A stretch of 38,460 bases of DNA. Source: a virus. Positions 31,553 to 38,386 of this stretch are shown in pieces (within the stretch, counting starts at the first letter, position 1; each line of letters begins with the position of its first letter). The stretch spans positions 1 to 38,460 of the IMG/VR virus record IMGVR_UViG_3300003323_000777; one strand, 5' to 3'. The notes beneath the pieces were generated by a model. It did no database searches. It was given only the letters and a program-made list of their open reading frames with translations, and was not told where the DNA came from. Both the position numbers and the translations under genes were made by a program.

Positions 31553-31954
31553 ACATAATACAAGGCCTATTTATGTAATTTTATTGCTATTTTGATTGTT
31601 GAAGCAATGGCCGGGCGCTATCCGGATAGATGACAATCGGCTCTCCCCAAAATATCACAGTACTTTCATTGCTTCAGGAAGGTACAGTTGCTAGCCACTT
31701 GCAAGTCTTATAATCCATAAGCTAGTCAGGTCTGTACCCATCAAAAACAACTACCTTATCATACCAAAAACTCAACCAAAGGTAAATAGTCGCCATTCGT
31801 TTTGTTCCCGTTTTCATCACGTTCTGTTCCGGGTTGTTCTGTGCCGACTTTTGTCAATGTGCCTACCGATTTTAGTATCATTAATAACATTGATATCATG
31901 CTATAATTCAGCGGATTCCTTGGGTTTATTGCATAAATTGAATATATACACGAC
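31553..31954. other. non-coding attP arm region with inverted repeats
   Basis: About 400 bp without a gene. It contains a 10-bp inverted repeat TGAAGCAATG/CATTGCTTCA (31600-31609 and 31667-31676) around a perfect palindrome CTATCCGGATAG (31618-31629); then GGTACAG/CTGTACC (31681-31687, 31732-31738) enclosing CTAGC/GCTAG (31691-31695, 31721-31725) and CTTAT/ATAAG (31707-31711, 31717-31721); then three related GTT(T/C)TGTTCC-like words around 31799-31842. These could be integrase/Xis arm sites or a small RNA. Confidence 0.55.
31899..31907 (+). promoter_or_regulatory. extended -10 promoter-like sequence by attP
   Basis: TGCTATAAT is a perfect extended -10 element, with no good -35. It points towards the attP core 47 bp away. 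In the integrated prophage this end lies at the junction with the host DNA downstream of the tRNA, so it could drive transcription out of the prophage. Confidence 0.4.
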
Positions 31955-32001
31955 GATTGAAAATCCCTGTGTCGCTGGTTCGATTCCAGTCCCAGGCACC
32001 A
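31955..32001 (+). other. attP core: 3' part of a tRNA-Phe(GAA) gene
   Basis: From GATTGAAAATCCC the sequence is that of a tRNA-Phe from the anticodon loop (TTGAAAA, anticodon GAA) through the T arm (CTGG-TTCGATT-CCAG) to the acceptor strand CCCAGGC and ACCA. The 5' anticodon stem and everything before it are missing, so it is not a tRNA gene but a tRNA-derived attachment site; integration would rebuild the host tRNA-Phe. The core ends 5 bp from the int stop codon. Confidence 0.88.
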
Positions 32002-32006
32002 TAATT

Positions 32007-33050
32007 CTAGCCATTTTTTGATTTTCTCTCCTTGTGACGTGTACCAGTTTTTGTGCCCACCTTGTTCATTTCGGTGTGCAAATCCTGTGTGCGGAGATGC
32101 GCGTAAATCATCGTGGTTTCAACCTTCTTATGCCCCATGACTTCTTTAAGTCGGATAATATCCTTGCCGTCCTGAACCCACCATGAGGCAAAGGTATGGC
32201 GAAGGTCATGCCATGTGAAATCCTTAATTTCTGCGCGCTTGCAAGCATTCTGAAAGGGGCGCGTTAGCCGCTTAAAGGGTTTTCCATCTCCGTGCCAAAA
32301 GACCAAATCTGATTTTATATGACGTGGCCATTTACGAATAATGGAGCAGGCGAGGGGCGTGAGCGGTACAATTCTTTCTGTGCCATTTTTTGTGTCGATC
32401 AGATGCGCCTCTGCTCGGTCGAGGTCCACCTGGGGGTGCCGGAGAGCGAACTGTTCACAGCCCCGCATGCCTGTTTCAACTGCAAATTGCATTAATTGGG
32501 GTAAATATGGATGTTCAGTCGCCTCGCATAGCTCCTTAAACTTTTCACGGCTTTCAAACCGTAGGCGTCCGTTAGGCTCTTTTAGGCCACGTTTGCGCTT
32601 ATTGATGCTTTTAACAGGATTGGCGTCTACCCAGTCCAGTTCGATCACAAAGGAGAACATGGAAGATAGGCATGCCAGATCCCGGATAATGCCCGTATCG
32701 CCGCACCCGTCGCGTTTTCTGGTGGCTATGAATTCCGAGATGGCGCTTTTATTGATCTGATCTAGATATTTGCCGTTGAAATGCGGATAAAGTTTACGAC
32801 CACTGGTCAGGTAACGGGTCTGGGAGTTTAGTTTGAGGGTAGGGAGGTATTCTTCAATAAACCGTGTCATAGCCTCGTTGTAAGTGTAGCGCTTGTTCCC
32901 TAGTCGATGTACGCGCCCGAATTCATCACGTAGTTTACGTTCATAGGTTAATGCTTCAGCCCGAGAAGCTGTTCTAGCCGATTGTCTGACTTCTTGCCCG
33001 TTCCACTGAAATCTAATCCAGTACGTTTTGCCTCTTTTATAGACTGCCAT
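32007..33050 (-). CDS. int: tyrosine recombinase integrase
   Basis: 347 residues. An N-terminal strand domain (YKRGKTYWIRFQWNGQEV) precedes the SAM-like core-binding domain (about 60-150). The catalytic domain shows Arg in ETGMRGCEQF, the HDLRHTFASWW box (His and Arg) and GHKKVETTMIYAHL (His and the Tyr nucleophile). It joins attP to the host tRNA-Phe. GAGG precedes ATG 33050. Its 5' end overlaps xis by about 103 bp, as int and xis overlap in lambda. It is the last gene of the leftward operon. Confidence 0.94.
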   Translation of the reverse strand: MAVYKRGKTYWIRFQWNGQEVRQSARTASRAEALTYERKLRDEFGRVHRLGNKRYTYNEAMTRFIEEYLPTLKLNSQTRYLTSGRKLYPHFNGKYLDQINKSAISEFIATRKRDGCGDTGIIRDLACLSSMFSFVIELDWVDANPVKSINKRKRGLKEPNGRLRFESREKFKELCEATEHPYLPQLMQFAVETGMRGCEQFALRHPQVDLDRAEAHLIDTKNGTERIVPLTPLACSIIRKWPRHIKSDLVFWHGDGKPFKRLTRPFQNACKRAEIKDFTWHDLRHTFASWWVQDGKDIIRLKEVMGHKKVETTMIYAHLRTQDLHTEMNKVGTKTGTRHKERKSKNG

Positions 33051-33229
33051 GACATCCTCGGCTTCTGTTCTGTGCGCTCAAACCATTTATTCACTTTAAC
33101 TGAGTCAAACCGCCAATCCCGCCCCAATTTATGGGCACCTGGAAGACGGCCTTCATTTGCCCATTTACGGATCGTGACAGGTTTCATATTCCATTGTTCA
33201 GCAACTTCCTGGGCGGTGAGTAGGGTCAT
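32948..33229 (-). CDS. xis: excisionase-like HTH protein
   Basis: 93 residues. The N-terminal LTAQEVAEQWNMKPVTIRKW, then ANEGRLPGAHKLGRDWRF, is a MerR-type winged helix (HTH_17) as in many excisionases. The C-terminal 40 residues are basic and lie over the start of int in another frame. TAATG couples it to the upstream gene. Being directly before int it most likely directs excision; a regulatory role is also possible. Confidence 0.82.
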   Translation of the reverse strand: MTLLTAQEVAEQWNMKPVTIRKWANEGRLPGAHKLGRDWRFDSVKVNKWFERTEQKPRMSWQSIKEAKRTGLDFSGTGKKSDNRLEQLLGLKH

Positions 33230-33600
33230 TATTCATAATCTCCTTTTTCGCTTTCAATCCCGCATTGAGCATCCCATGCACGGAGTAGATCCTTGGCAGT
33301 TTGGATTGCCCACTGGGCATCTTCCCATGTGGCCTTAACTTCCCATTCGTTGCGCCAATTAAGGCACTTAGACTTAAATTCTTCGGCAAGTTCTTTATGA
33401 GAAAAACTGTCAGGTATAACCATATCAAATAAGTGGTCAGCAGCTCCGTTGAACCAAAGGGATGCACTGTAGATATCGTAACTCGGTTTCCCACGTTCTT
33501 TCACATAGTCTGATCTGCTTTCTTGATAACGCGCCCGTCTCTCGTCATGGCATAGGAATAATCCAAGGCAGTAAGCAAAGCCTGTTCCGAATTCGCTCAT
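33229..33600 (-). CDS. hypothetical early protein (123 aa)
   Basis: 123 residues, mostly helical, with a Cys/His-containing start (GFAYCLGLFLCHDERRA), a central ASLWFNGAADHLFDMVIP and Trp-rich C-terminal helices (NWRNEWEVKATWEDAQWAI). No known domain recognised. It is coupled to xis (TAATG) and has GGAG-type spacing upstream. Confidence 0.78.
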   Translation of the reverse strand: MSEFGTGFAYCLGLFLCHDERRARYQESRSDYVKERGKPSYDIYSASLWFNGAADHLFDMVIPDSFSHKELAEEFKSKCLNWRNEWEVKATWEDAQWAIQTAKDLLRAWDAQCGIESEKGDYE

Positions 33601-33634
33601 CCTGCTACTCCTTATCGGTCGGTGGGTGTGCTGG

Positions 33635-33862
33635 TCATTTACTATCCCCTAATCCCTTTTCTAATTTATCAAGAATATTTCTCATATTTACGATAGCGTT
33701 CCTAAGTGGCATGGCTTCAGAATTTCCCAAATTGATAACATACTGTGAAGCACCTTCTCTGAAGGCTAACTTCATAGCTTGATCATGCCTTGCTAAGGCA
33801 TTCTCGCTGGCCTCTAAAAGATCAAAAATTGCCTCTAGAAAGGTTAAGGTTTCTTGTCCCAT
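33635..33862 (-). CDS. hypothetical helical early protein (75 aa)
   Basis: 75 residues, almost wholly helical: TFLEAIFDLLEASENALARH and a closing RNAIVNMRNILDKLEKGLGD. GAGG precedes the ATG, which directly follows the TAG of the upstream gene. No domain recognised. Confidence 0.7.
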   Translation of the reverse strand: MGQETLTFLEAIFDLLEASENALARHDQAMKLAFREGASQYVINLGNSEAMPLRNAIVNMRNILDKLEKGLGDSK

Positions 33863-34123
33863 CTACGCCTCGCCTGGAATGGGTGGTGGTGGAAGTGGTT
33901 GCCAATGTGTGGGATTTAGTGAAACAACATTTCTCGACACACGCCACACTTGATATTCATCATCCCATAATGCGGTGAACATGCTTTTCCCTTCCACCAT
34001 AAGTATTCTTTCCTCTTTAGGGGTATCTACATCTACTAACCTCCACTCTCTATCTCTCTGCATCTGCTCTATGCGTGCTTCAAGCTGTGAGATCTGGGAT
34101 AAGGTGCGGTCGGTGGAGGTCAT
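33863..34123 (-). CDS. DUF551-like early protein (86 aa)
   Basis: 86 residues: an N-terminal coiled coil (ISQLEARIEQMQRDREW), then VDTPKEERILMVEGKSMFTALW, in part, and the DUF551-type end THWQPLPPPPIPGEA. DUF551 proteins (WqpI.tAPkDg.iL...W.pLP..P) are common in early regions of lambdoid phages, without a known function. A second, larger DUF551 protein is encoded at 34736-35326. Confidence 0.75.
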   Translation of the reverse strand: MTSTDRTLSQISQLEARIEQMQRDREWRLVDVDTPKEERILMVEGKSMFTALWDDEYQVWRVSRNVVSLNPTHWQPLPPPPIPGEA

Positions 34124-34126
34124 AAT

Positions 34127-34330
34127 TTAATTTCCTGGAAAGACTAGATATTTAATAGTTGGCATATCTTTACGGTAATTCTGTATCCATCCGTCTGGTC
34201 TTGCTTCGCATAGTTCTTCTACTGCTAGGTCTTCTGCCTCAAGAATGGATTGTTCGCTGTAAATTTTATAAGCAACTAGCATATCTTCAGGATATGTTTT
34301 TAACAGTTCTATCAGATCTGATACTTTCAT
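34127..34330 (-). CDS. small conserved early phage protein (67 aa)
   Basis: 67 residues starting MKVSDLIELLKTYPEDMLVA, a pattern (vsdLie.L...p.d..V) shared by many small phage proteins near DUF551 genes. GAGGGG lies upstream. Acidic overall. Function unknown. Confidence 0.75.
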   Translation of the reverse strand: MKVSDLIELLKTYPEDMLVAYKIYSEQSILEAEDLAVEELCEARPDGWIQNYRKDMPTIKYLVFPGN

Positions 34331-34332
34331 CT

Positions 34333-34440
34333 CTATTCCCCTCTACGGCGTTGTCTGTAACTGGTTGTTGTGATGCGGCTATCATGTCGCGGTTTGAATT
34401 CCACCTTGATAGCTGCCTTCAGGTCATTATCTAGCGTCAT
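34333..34440 (-). CDS. very small basic protein (35 aa)
   Basis: MTLDNDLKAAIKVEFKPRHD continues with an Arg-rich tail (RQRRRGE). AGGAG precedes the ATG, which overlaps the TGA of the upstream gene (ATGA). The stop is three bases before the next gene. Tight packing supports it; no known family. Confidence 0.55.
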   Translation of the reverse strand: MTLDNDLKAAIKVEFKPRHDSRITTTSYRQRRRGE

Positions 34441-34736
34441 TTCTCCTCCTGTGTGGTCGCGGGGGTGGGTAGTCGTGAATTATCTGGTTTATATTTACTC
34501 CACCCACCGCGAGGGCCGCGTTTCTCAATAACTCTGTATTTTGGCCTGTAACCACGAATAAATCCCCAAGGATTATTAGGGAAGCAGATATAATCGTCAG
34601 CGTTTTTTGCATCTTCATACGTCTCATAATATTCGTATGCGTGACCTACCTGCGTTGTGAACTTAACTCTGAATGGTGTATCCTTTCCTCGCACACTTTC
34701 GCGCTGCTGGCGTCGTCTCTCCATCTCAAATTCCAT
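34437..34736 (-). CDS. hypothetical early protein (99 aa)
   Basis: 99 residues from ATG 34736 (TGATG with the upstream gene), preferred over an upstream start at 34829 that would lie inside its neighbour. Arg-rich N-terminus (MERRRQQRESVRGKD), then a beta-rich part with VGHAYEYYETYEDAKNADDY and a basic, Pro-rich end. No domain recognised. Confidence 0.7.
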   Translation of the reverse strand: MEFEMERRRQQRESVRGKDTPFRVKFTTQVGHAYEYYETYEDAKNADDYICFPNNPWGFIRGYRPKYRVIEKRGPRGGWSKYKPDNSRLPTPATTQEEK

Positions 34737-35326
34737 CACCCCACCGCACCTTTCGGATTGCCTGCGCTTGGGGCTGGCGGGAGTGGCATCCAGTACGCTT
34801 GTTTTGATTTTGGTGTCCAGCCAACACAACTGTGTGCGCGTTCGTCATGCCAGTTGCCATATTTGGACGCATAGCCAGCAATAACAATCTGGTATTCGCC
34901 GCCGTGCCATATCGCAGCCAAAATCCGTTCATCCTTCGGCGCTGTCTCTATCGGCTGCCACACCCCACATTCAGCCTTGGCGGCGGCGCGGATTTGCTCG
35001 TCGCGTTGTTTGATCGCTGCAATAACCTGATCGCGATCGGGCGTGACTGTTTCGATGGCCATAAATGGGTTCCACACAAGTTTGCAGGACATTAGCCATT
35101 TCTTCGCAAACGCCTCAGCACCCATCACGCCTTCGCTGTCAGGCTTTGCAGCGGGTGCTTGGGCGCAGACGGATAGGGCCTCCGGGAAAACAAATTGGTA
35201 TTTAGCAATCCAGTCTTGAAAATCATAAATCGTGCATTTGTTCTTATTTGAAAGTTTTCGCCATGCGTCCAGCGCCGCCTGATAATGTTCTGGCAGCAAT
35301 TCGCGGTTGGTGGGTGGGTTAGTCAT
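34736..35326 (-). CDS. DUF551 domain protein (196 aa)
   Basis: 196 residues from ATG 35326, which has AAAGGTG upstream; the frame extends to 35461 but only over the preceding gene. The N-terminal part is helical with PEHYQAALDAWRKLSN and DFQDWIAKYQFVFPEAL. The C-terminal DUF551 domain reads VWQPIETAPKDERILAAIW, then WMPLPPAP. Local GC is higher than in neighbours, a hint of separate origin. Function unknown. Confidence 0.8.
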   Translation of the reverse strand: MTNPPTNRELLPEHYQAALDAWRKLSNKNKCTIYDFQDWIAKYQFVFPEALSVCAQAPAAKPDSEGVMGAEAFAKKWLMSCKLVWNPFMAIETVTPDRDQVIAAIKQRDEQIRAAAKAECGVWQPIETAPKDERILAAIWHGGEYQIVIAGYASKYGNWHDERAHSCVGWTPKSKQAYWMPLPPAPSAGNPKGAVG

Positions 35327-35786
35327 GCACATCACCTTTTTGCGACGCATCATATGATGAAAAATTATTACGATGAGGTGCTCCACATTTTGTACAGCGG
35401 ATTCTAAGAAATGAATCGCTTCCACCTCCCACCCATTCATGCGTACAGTTATCTGCTTCACGTTTTTTTTCTAAGAAGTCGCATGCTTTATTGCCTTTAT
35501 CCGTTAATTGATCACCCTTCTTGAACTGCGCGTTGTATTGGGTGAGTGCTTGTTTCGCTTGTTTGATTATCTTTCCCTGAACCGGATCAGTAATTACCCA
35601 TCCTGCCATTTCCTGGTGACAATTATTCAAAGCCTCAGCCATGCTGTGGCATAATGGCTCCAACGCATCTGCTAAGCGTAAGGCGCGGTGTATGGTGTCT
35701 TGGTATGTCCAATACCACGCCCAGATTGCATCTGCATTATTTGGAATCGTATCCAAAGCCTTTGCGTATTCAGATTGCTGTGTCAT
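35319..35786 (-). CDS. hypothetical early protein with C-terminal Cys motif (155 aa)
   Basis: 155 residues. Helical N-terminal two thirds (DAIWAWYWTYQDTIHRALRL, HSMAEALNNCHQEMAGWVI), then a short C-terminal CTHEWVGGGSDSFLRIRCTK-CG segment resembling a small zinc ribbon (C..., H, CxxC). Overlaps the next gene by 8 bp. Not otherwise recognised. Confidence 0.75.
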   Translation of the reverse strand: MTQQSEYAKALDTIPNNADAIWAWYWTYQDTIHRALRLADALEPLCHSMAEALNNCHQEMAGWVITDPVQGKIIKQAKQALTQYNAQFKKGDQLTDKGNKACDFLEKKREADNCTHEWVGGGSDSFLRIRCTKCGAPHRNNFSSYDASQKGDVHD

Positions 35787-35908
35787 CTCAATCCCCTTCC
35801 TAATCCTTGCGCGATATTTTGAAAAAATTCAGCAATCATCACAAGTACCCATATCATCTGGGGAGATATGATCACGGCGGCTTCAATGGCGTGTAATAGG
35901 GTTTCCAT
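35783..35908 (-). CDS. very small membrane-like protein (41 aa)
   Basis: The sequence is METLLHAIEAAVIISPQMIW followed by VLVMIAEFFQNIAQG and a basic end. Residues about 11-32 are hydrophobic enough for one membrane helix. GGGGG lies before the ATG and both ends overlap neighbours (TAATG and ATGA), so it is likely translated. Confidence 0.6.
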   Translation of the reverse strand: METLLHAIEAAVIISPQMIWVLVMIAEFFQNIAQGLGRGLR

Positions 35909-36000
35909 TATTGCCCCCTGAGTTTATTAAATTGGTATAACCATTGAATAATCTGCAAATCGTCCAATATTTCCTGTAAGCGTTCGATAGGCCCGATCAC
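35908..36000 (-). CDS. very small helical protein (30 aa)
   Basis: GTG 36000 sits 6 bp after GGAGG and overlaps the TAG of the upstream gene (TAGTG). The peptide begins IGPIERLQEILDDLQIIQWL, a single amphipathic helix. An ATG at 36012 is in frame but has no ribosome binding site. Supported by start/stop coupling only. Confidence 0.5.
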   Translation of the reverse strand: MIGPIERLQEILDDLQIIQWLYQFNKLRGQ

Positions 36001-36311
36001 TATTGCCTCCATGGATTTACATATTTGTTCCAAGAACCCACCAATTTTCGAATGCGTTCTCTAGTAATGGCCTTTGGCAAGAATTCTGGTTCTAAATTTG
36101 TTGGAGCAAAAACATATCCATAGGAATAAGGGTAATTTGATATCCATATTTCTATGTCCCCCACACGGGCTGTATATTCACCAATACGATTTATTCCAAA
36201 AGCCGTAATTGCTTCGTTAATATCCTTATCATACTCTGCACTGACTTTTCGCAGAGTAGGTGTCCAATATTGGGGATGTGTTAAAATGAAAAAGAAATCT
36301 CTTAGTTTCAT
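36000..36311 (-). CDS. hypothetical early protein (103 aa)
   Basis: 103 residues beginning KLRDFFFILTHPQYWTPTLR. A beta-rich, Tyr-rich middle (IWISNYPYSYGYVFAP) is followed by a helical end (ITRERIRKLVGSWNKY). GAGGGTG gives a good ribosome binding site. No family recognised. Confidence 0.75.
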   Translation of the reverse strand: MKLRDFFFILTHPQYWTPTLRKVSAEYDKDINEAITAFGINRIGEYTARVGDIEIWISNYPYSYGYVFAPTNLEPEFLPKAITRERIRKLVGSWNKYVNPWRQ

Positions 36312-36478
36312 TTCACCCTCACGGTATTAGAGAGCAGAGCATATACACGCTCATTCATCATGATTTCAGTGCCCTTTTGGCATATCTGTTCAGAACGTGT
36401 GGGCTTACGGGCATTAATCCAAGCGCCTGAACTGAATGACATCATTCCAATGAGAATGCAGAGGAGAAGGGTTTTCAT
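36308..36478 (-). CDS. small exported protein (56 aa)
   Basis: MKTLLLCILIGMMSFSSGAW is a signal peptide or membrane anchor; the remaining 36 residues (RKPTRSEQICQKGTEIM...) would be periplasmic and contain one Cys. Overlaps its downstream neighbour by ATGA and its upstream neighbour by 4 bp. An early-expressed envelope protein is a candidate for superinfection exclusion, which is inference only. Confidence 0.65.
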   Translation of the reverse strand: MKTLLLCILIGMMSFSSGAWINARKPTRSEQICQKGTEIMMNERVYALLSNTVRVK

Positions 36479-36696
36479 GCAGCACCGCCTTCTTGGCGTG
36501 CTTTCAGCATGGCATCAGCTATTTTATAGGATAAAACTGCAGTTCTTTCGATAACTTCATCAACAAGAAGAGTATCACCCATAAGCTGAAACGCAGCTGC
36601 AGCAAAATAATCTCGCAAATTGACAGGGATATGAATCTCTTTTGGCATAGGTTTGTATTGATGAAAAAAATTGTTTTCAGGGATTTTATCAGTCAT
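36475..36696 (-). CDS. small conserved early protein (73 aa)
   Basis: 73 residues from ATG 36696, 5 bp after AGGTGG; a GTG at 36705 is also in frame. IHIPVNLRDYFAAAAFQLMG and a closing VLSYKIADAMLKARQ resemble a family of small phage proteins near recombination genes (yFA..A.q.ll......A..aY..ADAML..R). Function unknown. Confidence 0.78.
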   Translation of the reverse strand: MTDKIPENNFFHQYKPMPKEIHIPVNLRDYFAAAAFQLMGDTLLVDEVIERTAVLSYKIADAMLKARQEGGAA

Positions 36697-36705
36697 CTTA
36701 TCCAC

Positions 36706-37005
36706 CTACACAAATGGATCGGGTTCAATGTAATCAGTGGGGACGTGATGATTTAGAAGGTCACTATGGTCATCAACGCCCCCACCTTTACCAGAACTAA
36801 CGGGAATTATGTTAGTGCTCTGGATCTCGTTCTGTAAGCGCGCAACCGCTACAGGTATTTCTTCGCCCGGCATTGGATCACCCAAGATACTCAATACACG
36901 CATGGTGTCCTCAATCGGGATTTCGATAATCAATTGCGTCACACTGCGTGTTTTAATGCGCTTGTGATCTGCAAATGATGCTTGGATAATGCAATGGTCA
37001 GACAT
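36706..37005 (-). CDS. conserved early protein next to SSB-like gene (99 aa)
   Basis: 99 residues from ATG 37005 (GGAG upstream). The N-terminal CIIQASFADHKRIKTRSVTQ, then IIEIPIEDTMRVLSILGDPM and PVAVARL, is a recurrent opening in phage proteins beside annealing-protein genes; the acidic tail follows a Gly-rich linker. It may take part in DNA metabolism, but no activity is known. Confidence 0.75.
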   Translation of the reverse strand: MSDHCIIQASFADHKRIKTRSVTQLIIEIPIEDTMRVLSILGDPMPGEEIPVAVARLQNEIQSTNIIPVSSGKGGGVDDHSDLLNHHVPTDYIEPDPFV

Positions 37006-37013
37006 TTTCACTC

Positions 37014-37223
37014 CTAAAAAGGCACTTCATCGCCGTCGAATGACGAATTCTGTTGCTGATCTTTTGGCTTAGATTTCTTGATAATGATGCGAGCAGAGGG
37101 ATAAAATAATTCACCACTCCATCCGTCACCATTTTTGTTATCAAAAAGAACGCCAATCTTATTAAAGGCCGTCTTCTTCTCGCCATTCTTCTCATAGTCT
37201 CTTACAATTAATACGTCGTACAT
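37014..37223 (-). CDS. SSB-like small protein with acidic C-terminal tip
   Basis: 69 residues. A beta-rich core (YDVLIVRDYEKNGEKKTAFN, KIGVLFDNKNGDGW, ARIIIKK) is followed by a short Gln/Asn linker and the tip FDGDEVPF. The acidic DxxPF end is the mark by which single-stranded DNA-binding proteins recruit partners. The core recalls a reduced OB fold or DUF736. Immediately downstream of the annealing protein gene, which suits a recombination role. Confidence 0.7.
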   Translation of the reverse strand: MYDVLIVRDYEKNGEKKTAFNKIGVLFDNKNGDGWSGELFYPSARIIIKKSKPKDQQQNSSFDGDEVPF

Positions 37224-37232
37224 GTTCTCTCC

Positions 37233-38027
37233 CTACAGTTGTTCAATCATGATTTTCTTATCCAGGATTACGTTCAGTTTATTGGTAATCCTGTCATTCA
37301 ACTTCTCGTAAATCTCTGGAGACTCGACTTTGCATAGCTCCAAAGTCTCCGCGTTTAGCTCGATCCATCGTTCAAATTCTTCATCGGGGGACATTTCAAG
37401 GCTGGCCCAAAATGTCCGTGCCCAGGCGTTCCAGTTATTAAGTTCACCACGTTTCGTAAGCTTGTGCTTGAACGGCTCCTGATACAAATCTATGATGTCA
37501 CGAACGCGGGTTGGTTTCGCAGTATGAATGACTTCTGCTTCTATTTTTTGTGCGCCTGGAATGCTATCAACCTCTGTTTCATCCAGCATGCCTAAGCCAG
37601 CCATGGATAATGTAAGTCGGCGTTTGGCTTTCGTCTGTGCTTTAAGGATAGCGTTCCCACGTAGTTCGCCCTTTATGTTTGGGCCTAAAGCGGCAAAGCC
37701 AACTTCAGTATCTACGCGGCCATCTCTATCCTTGCCTTCGACGGTTACAATTACCAAATCTTCCGTGAATTCGATCTCAGACTTCGTGATGCTAATGCCC
37801 TTAATATTTCGGATTTGTTCAGCAGCACCCTTGGTCGCATACAGCACATCCTTGCCATTCAATCGCATGTATTGGAATGGATTAGTCAAAGGGTTCAGAC
37901 CAATCGACTTACAAATCCCGTGGTAGTAATCCAGCTTCTGCTGCGGCGTCAGCTTAGACATATCCCCATTCATAATGAGGGCGTTCAGCGCCCCAATCCC
38001 GTTATCTACTGCAAGTTCGGTACTCAT
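37233..38027 (-). CDS. single-strand annealing protein-like recombinase
   Basis: 264 residues. YYHGICKSIGLNPLTNPFQY, then LYATKGAAEQIRNIKGISI, and KAQTKAKRRLTLSMAGLGML followed by DETEV are the conserved blocks of a phage family that occupies the RecT/Erf slot. The GLNPLTxPF phrase is also seen in RecT/Erf relatives. It would anneal single strands in phage recombination; a dedicated exonuclease partner is not visible beside it. ATGA overlap with the upstream gene. Confidence 0.7.
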   Translation of the reverse strand: MSTELAVDNGIGALNALIMNGDMSKLTPQQKLDYYHGICKSIGLNPLTNPFQYMRLNGKDVLYATKGAAEQIRNIKGISITKSEIEFTEDLVIVTVEGKDRDGRVDTEVGFAALGPNIKGELRGNAILKAQTKAKRRLTLSMAGLGMLDETEVDSIPGAQKIEAEVIHTAKPTRVRDIIDLYQEPFKHKLTKRGELNNWNAWARTFWASLEMSPDEEFERWIELNAETLELCKVESPEIYEKLNDRITNKLNVILDKKIMIEQL

Positions 38028-38386
38028 GCCGCATGCTCCATTTGATTCATTTTGTATTCAGCCTCGATGTCCTCATCGGTGTGTAATTCAAGGTAATTCT
38101 CAATCACTTCTGCATGGATTTCATCCAGACGTTCATTGATCCCCTTGATCGGCATATAAATCCGGTCACCCACATTGATCGGAAAGAAGTCAGCCAGCTT
38201 GTATTTGTAGAGCAGGGCGCTGTATTTCAGTTCCTCATCAATGACAGGTGCCACAATGCTCCAGAACAGATCACGGGATGGCTGTGTGGTTAGTTCAAAG
38301 AATGCCGTCATTGCCTGTACAGCTTTATCGACAACTTCCTGATCTTCTTCCCAGCGCTTGTACGCTTCTTTGAGTACGCGGCTCAT
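38024..38386 (-). CDS. hypothetical early protein (120 aa)
   Basis: 120 residues, acidic and helical: SRVLKEAYKRWEEDQEVVDK, then PSRDLFWSIVAPVIDEELKY and an acidic closing stretch. ATG 38386 overlaps the stop of the Imm5-like gene and its own TGA overlaps the annealing-protein start, so it is a coupled member of the recombination module. Not recognised. Confidence 0.8.
   Translation of the reverse strand: MSRVLKEAYKRWEEDQEVVDKAVQAMTAFFELTTQPSRDLFWSIVAPVIDEELKYSALLYKYKLADFFPINVGDRIYMPIKGINERLDEIHAEVIENYLELHTDEDIEAEYKMNQMEHAA

Noticed and set aside
31955-32001. tRNA-Phe gene
   Set aside because: Only the 3' part is present; the D arm and 5' acceptor and anticodon strands are missing. It is an att core.
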